This document shows, in pieces, positions 33,660 through 35,184 of a stretch of 35,184 bases of DNA. The DNA comes from Sulfitobacter noctilucicola. Lineage in GTDB: Bacteria; Pseudomonadota; Alphaproteobacteria; Rhodobacterales; Rhodobacteraceae. The stretch is taken from assembly GCF_000622385.1 (NCBI RefSeq), contig NZ_JASD01000003.1, positions 1 to 35,184 on the forward strand. Reading direction: 5' to 3'. The notes beneath the pieces were generated by a model, which made no database searches, was not told the DNA's origin, and saw only the letters and a program-made list of their open reading frames with translations. Each line of letters begins with the position of its first letter. Position 1 is the first letter of the stretch. Position numbers and translations under genes: made by a program.

Positions 33660-33702
33660 CTACATCCGGAGGGTGGCTCCGGTGCCAACAAGGAAATGAA
33701 AC

Positions 33703-33894
33703 ATGGCCAAGATCAAGATCGACGACAAAGAATACGAGACCGACGACCTGTCCTCCGATGCCAAGGACAACCTGACAAACATGCGCTTGTGTGACGAGCG
33801 TCTGACGCAGATCCGCCGTGATGCGGCGATCACACAGACGGCACGCAACGCCTATGCGGCGGCGCTGAAGTCCGCTCTGCCCAAGGACGCCTGA
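33703..33894 (+). CDS. Small DUF6447-like protein (63 aa)
   Basis: MAKIKIDDKEYETDDLSSDA followed by a helical region with two helices (KDNLTNMRLCDERLTQIRRDA, ITQTARNAYAAALKSAL, quoted in parts) resembles DUF6447, a family of short proteins that begin with a beta-hairpin (KIxIDxKEYxxxDL) and end in helices. The function is not known. AAGGAA lies 7 bases before the ATG. The gene sits between the giant DUF4214 gene and the type I ATPase, with terminators on both sides. A role as secretion helper or cargo chaperone is a guess from that position. Family assignment is from memory of the pattern. Confidence 0.8.
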   Translation: MAKIKIDDKEYETDDLSSDAKDNLTNMRLCDERLTQIRRDAAITQTARNAYAAALKSALPKDA

Positions 33895-33908
33895 AGCGGC
33901 TCTTCTTT

Positions 33909-33963
33909 CATGCCGGCCGCCCCTTGCGAGGGGATGTATTTCAGGGCCGGCATGTTGCTTTTT
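33909..33963 (+). terminator. Terminator after the DUF6447-like gene
   Basis: CATGCCGGCC (33909-33918) and GGCCGGCATG (33945-33954) form a perfect 10-base stem with a small inner CCCCT/AGGGG hairpin, followed by TTGCTTTTTT. It separates the small gene from the type I ATPase gene, which starts about 150 bases later. Confidence 0.85.
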
Positions 33964-34113
33964 TGACGTTACGGTTTTAGGGGTCCGACGCGGAACCCGG
34001 ACCGCCCATGACATTTGCATCAAATCCCCGTCTGGTGTATGAATTTTGAAAATAATACGGTGTCTGAGCAGAATGAATGACACTGGTGCGCTTACCGCAG
34101 AAGGACATCGCTC

Positions 34114-35184
34114 ATGAAAGCCAAGACACCTCTGGCACAGGCCTACGGGCGGTTTCGTGCGGTTTTCGGTGCTACGATATTATTCAGCTTTTTCAGCAAT
34201 ATCCTTATGTTCGTCGGCCCGCTCTATATGTTGCAGGTCTATGACCGGGTTCTGGCCAGCCGGAACGAGCTGACACTGGTCATGATCTCGGCCATCGCGA
34301 TTGCGCTTTTGGTCACCTACGGTCTGCTGGAATTCATCCGCTCGAAGCTGCTGGTGCGTGCAGGATTGCAGTTCGACGACATGCTTGCGCATCCCGCCTT
34401 TAACCGGGTGATCCGGCACCGGTTGGCGAGCCCTAATGGCGGTGCCCATTCCACCCTGCAAGACATCGACCGCGTGCGCGAGTTCATGACCGGTCAGGGT
34501 ATCCTTGCGTTTTTCGACGCGCCTTGGGTGCCCTTGTTTCTGGCCTTGTGTTTTGCCTTCCATCCGTGGCTGGGCATCGTGGCGACCGTGGGCGCGCTGA
34601 TCATCTTTGCGCTGGCGCTGGCGAACGAATTTGCCACACGCGGTTTGTTGCAAGAGGCGGGCAATGCCAGCCAGGGCGCGGCACACTTTGTGAATACCAC
34701 CATGCAGAACGCCGAAGTCATCCGTGCTTTGGGTATGGAAAAGCAGCTGACCAAACGGTGGCTGGGCCAGCATGACGATGTGCTCGACAAGCAGGCAAAA
34801 GCCAGCGGGCGGGCAGGGGCGATCATGGCCTCGACCAAATTTGTGCGCATGACATTGCAGATTGCCATTCTGGGCACCGGTGCCTATCTGGCCATCCTGC
34901 AGGAAATCTCTCCGGGGATCATGATTGCGGCTTCCATCGTGATGGGCCGCGCATTGGCACCGGTCGAACAGGCCGTGGGCCAGTGGAAGCAATTCGTGGC
35001 CGCGCGTCAGGCCCATAAACGTCTGACACAGGTCTTTGGCGCGCTTGGCGATGAAGAAGACCGGATGCAGCTGCCGGCGCCCAAGGGCAACCTGAGCGTT
35101 CAGGGACTGGTTGCTACCGCACCTGACGCCAAGGTCGGGATCACCGGATCCAAGCCTGCGCTGCTCAAGGGTATTTCCTTTGAT
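34114..35184 (+). CDS. Type I secretion system permease/ATPase, N-terminal part (continues at base 1)
   Basis: This is the transmembrane part of a PrtD/HlyB-type inner-membrane ABC exporter that drives one-step secretion of RTX-like proteins through an adaptor and TolC. The 357 codons present begin at an ATG with an AGAAGGA ribosome site just upstream. Hydrophobic segments lie near residues 17-40, 53-74, 125-168 and 248-285, as expected for the six-helix domain without a C39 peptidase domain. The reading frame is still open at the last base and ends ...LLKGISFD, the strand just before the Walker A loop. The sequence at base 1 continues it in frame (LKQGEVMAVIGPSGSGKS), giving a 596-residue protein, the normal length for this family. 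It follows the DUF4214 structural gene and a small gene, and precedes the HlyD adaptor across the junction. Confidence 0.93.
   Translation, partial: MKAKTPLAQAYGRFRAVFGATILFSFFSNILMFVGPLYMLQVYDRVLASRNELTLVMISAIAIALLVTYGLLEFIRSKLLVRAGLQFDDMLAHPAFNRVIRHRLASPNGGAHSTLQDIDRVREFMTGQGILAFFDAPWVPLFLALCFAFHPWLGIVATVGALIIFALALANEFATRGLLQEAGNASQGAAHFVNTTMQNAEVIRALGMEKQLTKRWLGQHDDVLDKQAKASGRAGAIMASTKFVRMTLQIAILGTGAYLAILQEISPGIMIAASIVMGRALAPVEQAVGQWKQFVAARQAHKRLTQVFGALGDEEDRMQLPAPKGNLSVQGLVATAPDAKVGITGSKPALLKGISFD

Overview
The window looks like a complete small circular plasmid of a Rhodobacteraceae (Roseobacter-group) alphaproteobacterium. The last codons (34114-35184) and the first codons (1-720) are the two halves of one type I secretion ATPase. 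The reading frame joins exactly, and the joint falls at the usual spot just before the Walker A loop, so the 35,184-base molecule was cut open inside that gene. Host assignment rests on the replication type (RepA replicase of the RPA/PF10134 kind with divergent parAB), GC-rich codon use, and the mix of DUF4214 proteins and type I secretion; it is an inference.

Layout. (1) 29920-35184 and on through 1-2054, all on +: a very large DUF4214 secreted protein, a 63-residue DUF6447-like protein, the type I secretion ATPase and its HlyD-type adaptor. No TolC-like outer-membrane channel is present, so the host must supply it. (2) 2177-4265 on -: a 564-residue protein of unknown function and an XRE-type regulator. 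(3) 4723-12342: three further probable secreted proteins: a matrixin-type metalloprotease, a clan GH-A-type glycoside hydrolase and an 863-residue RTX/DUF4214 protein. The protease and hydrolase end in an identical DUF4214 module encoded by a 605-base inverted repeat that brackets a DUF1275 membrane protein gene. (4) 12785-18845: an ABC exporter, an AT-richer polysaccharide-lyase-like gene, and two divergent family-4-type glycosyltransferases. (5) 18842-22856: replication and partition: rep, three 22-base-spaced iterons, a DnaA box, an AT-rich stretch, parA, parB and a perfect 26-base palindrome (probable parS) on the parB stop codon. (6) 22883-29430: a probable beta-propeller protein, converging on a three-gene - strand operon: a methyltransferase-like/coiled-coil protein, a 1222-residue protein with three GT-B glycosyltransferase units, and a sulfotransferase.

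Reading it together: apart from replication, nearly everything concerns the cell surface or matrix. It holds a secretion machine, four DUF4214 proteins, four glycosyltransferase genes or domain sets, a sulfotransferase, an exporter, and three enzymes that could cut protein or polysaccharide. The simplest model is a plasmid-borne surface-layer or biofilm-matrix module in which a sulfated glycan or glycoprotein is made, exported and remodelled. No transposase, conjugation, toxin-antitoxin, tRNA, rRNA or CRISPR element was seen.
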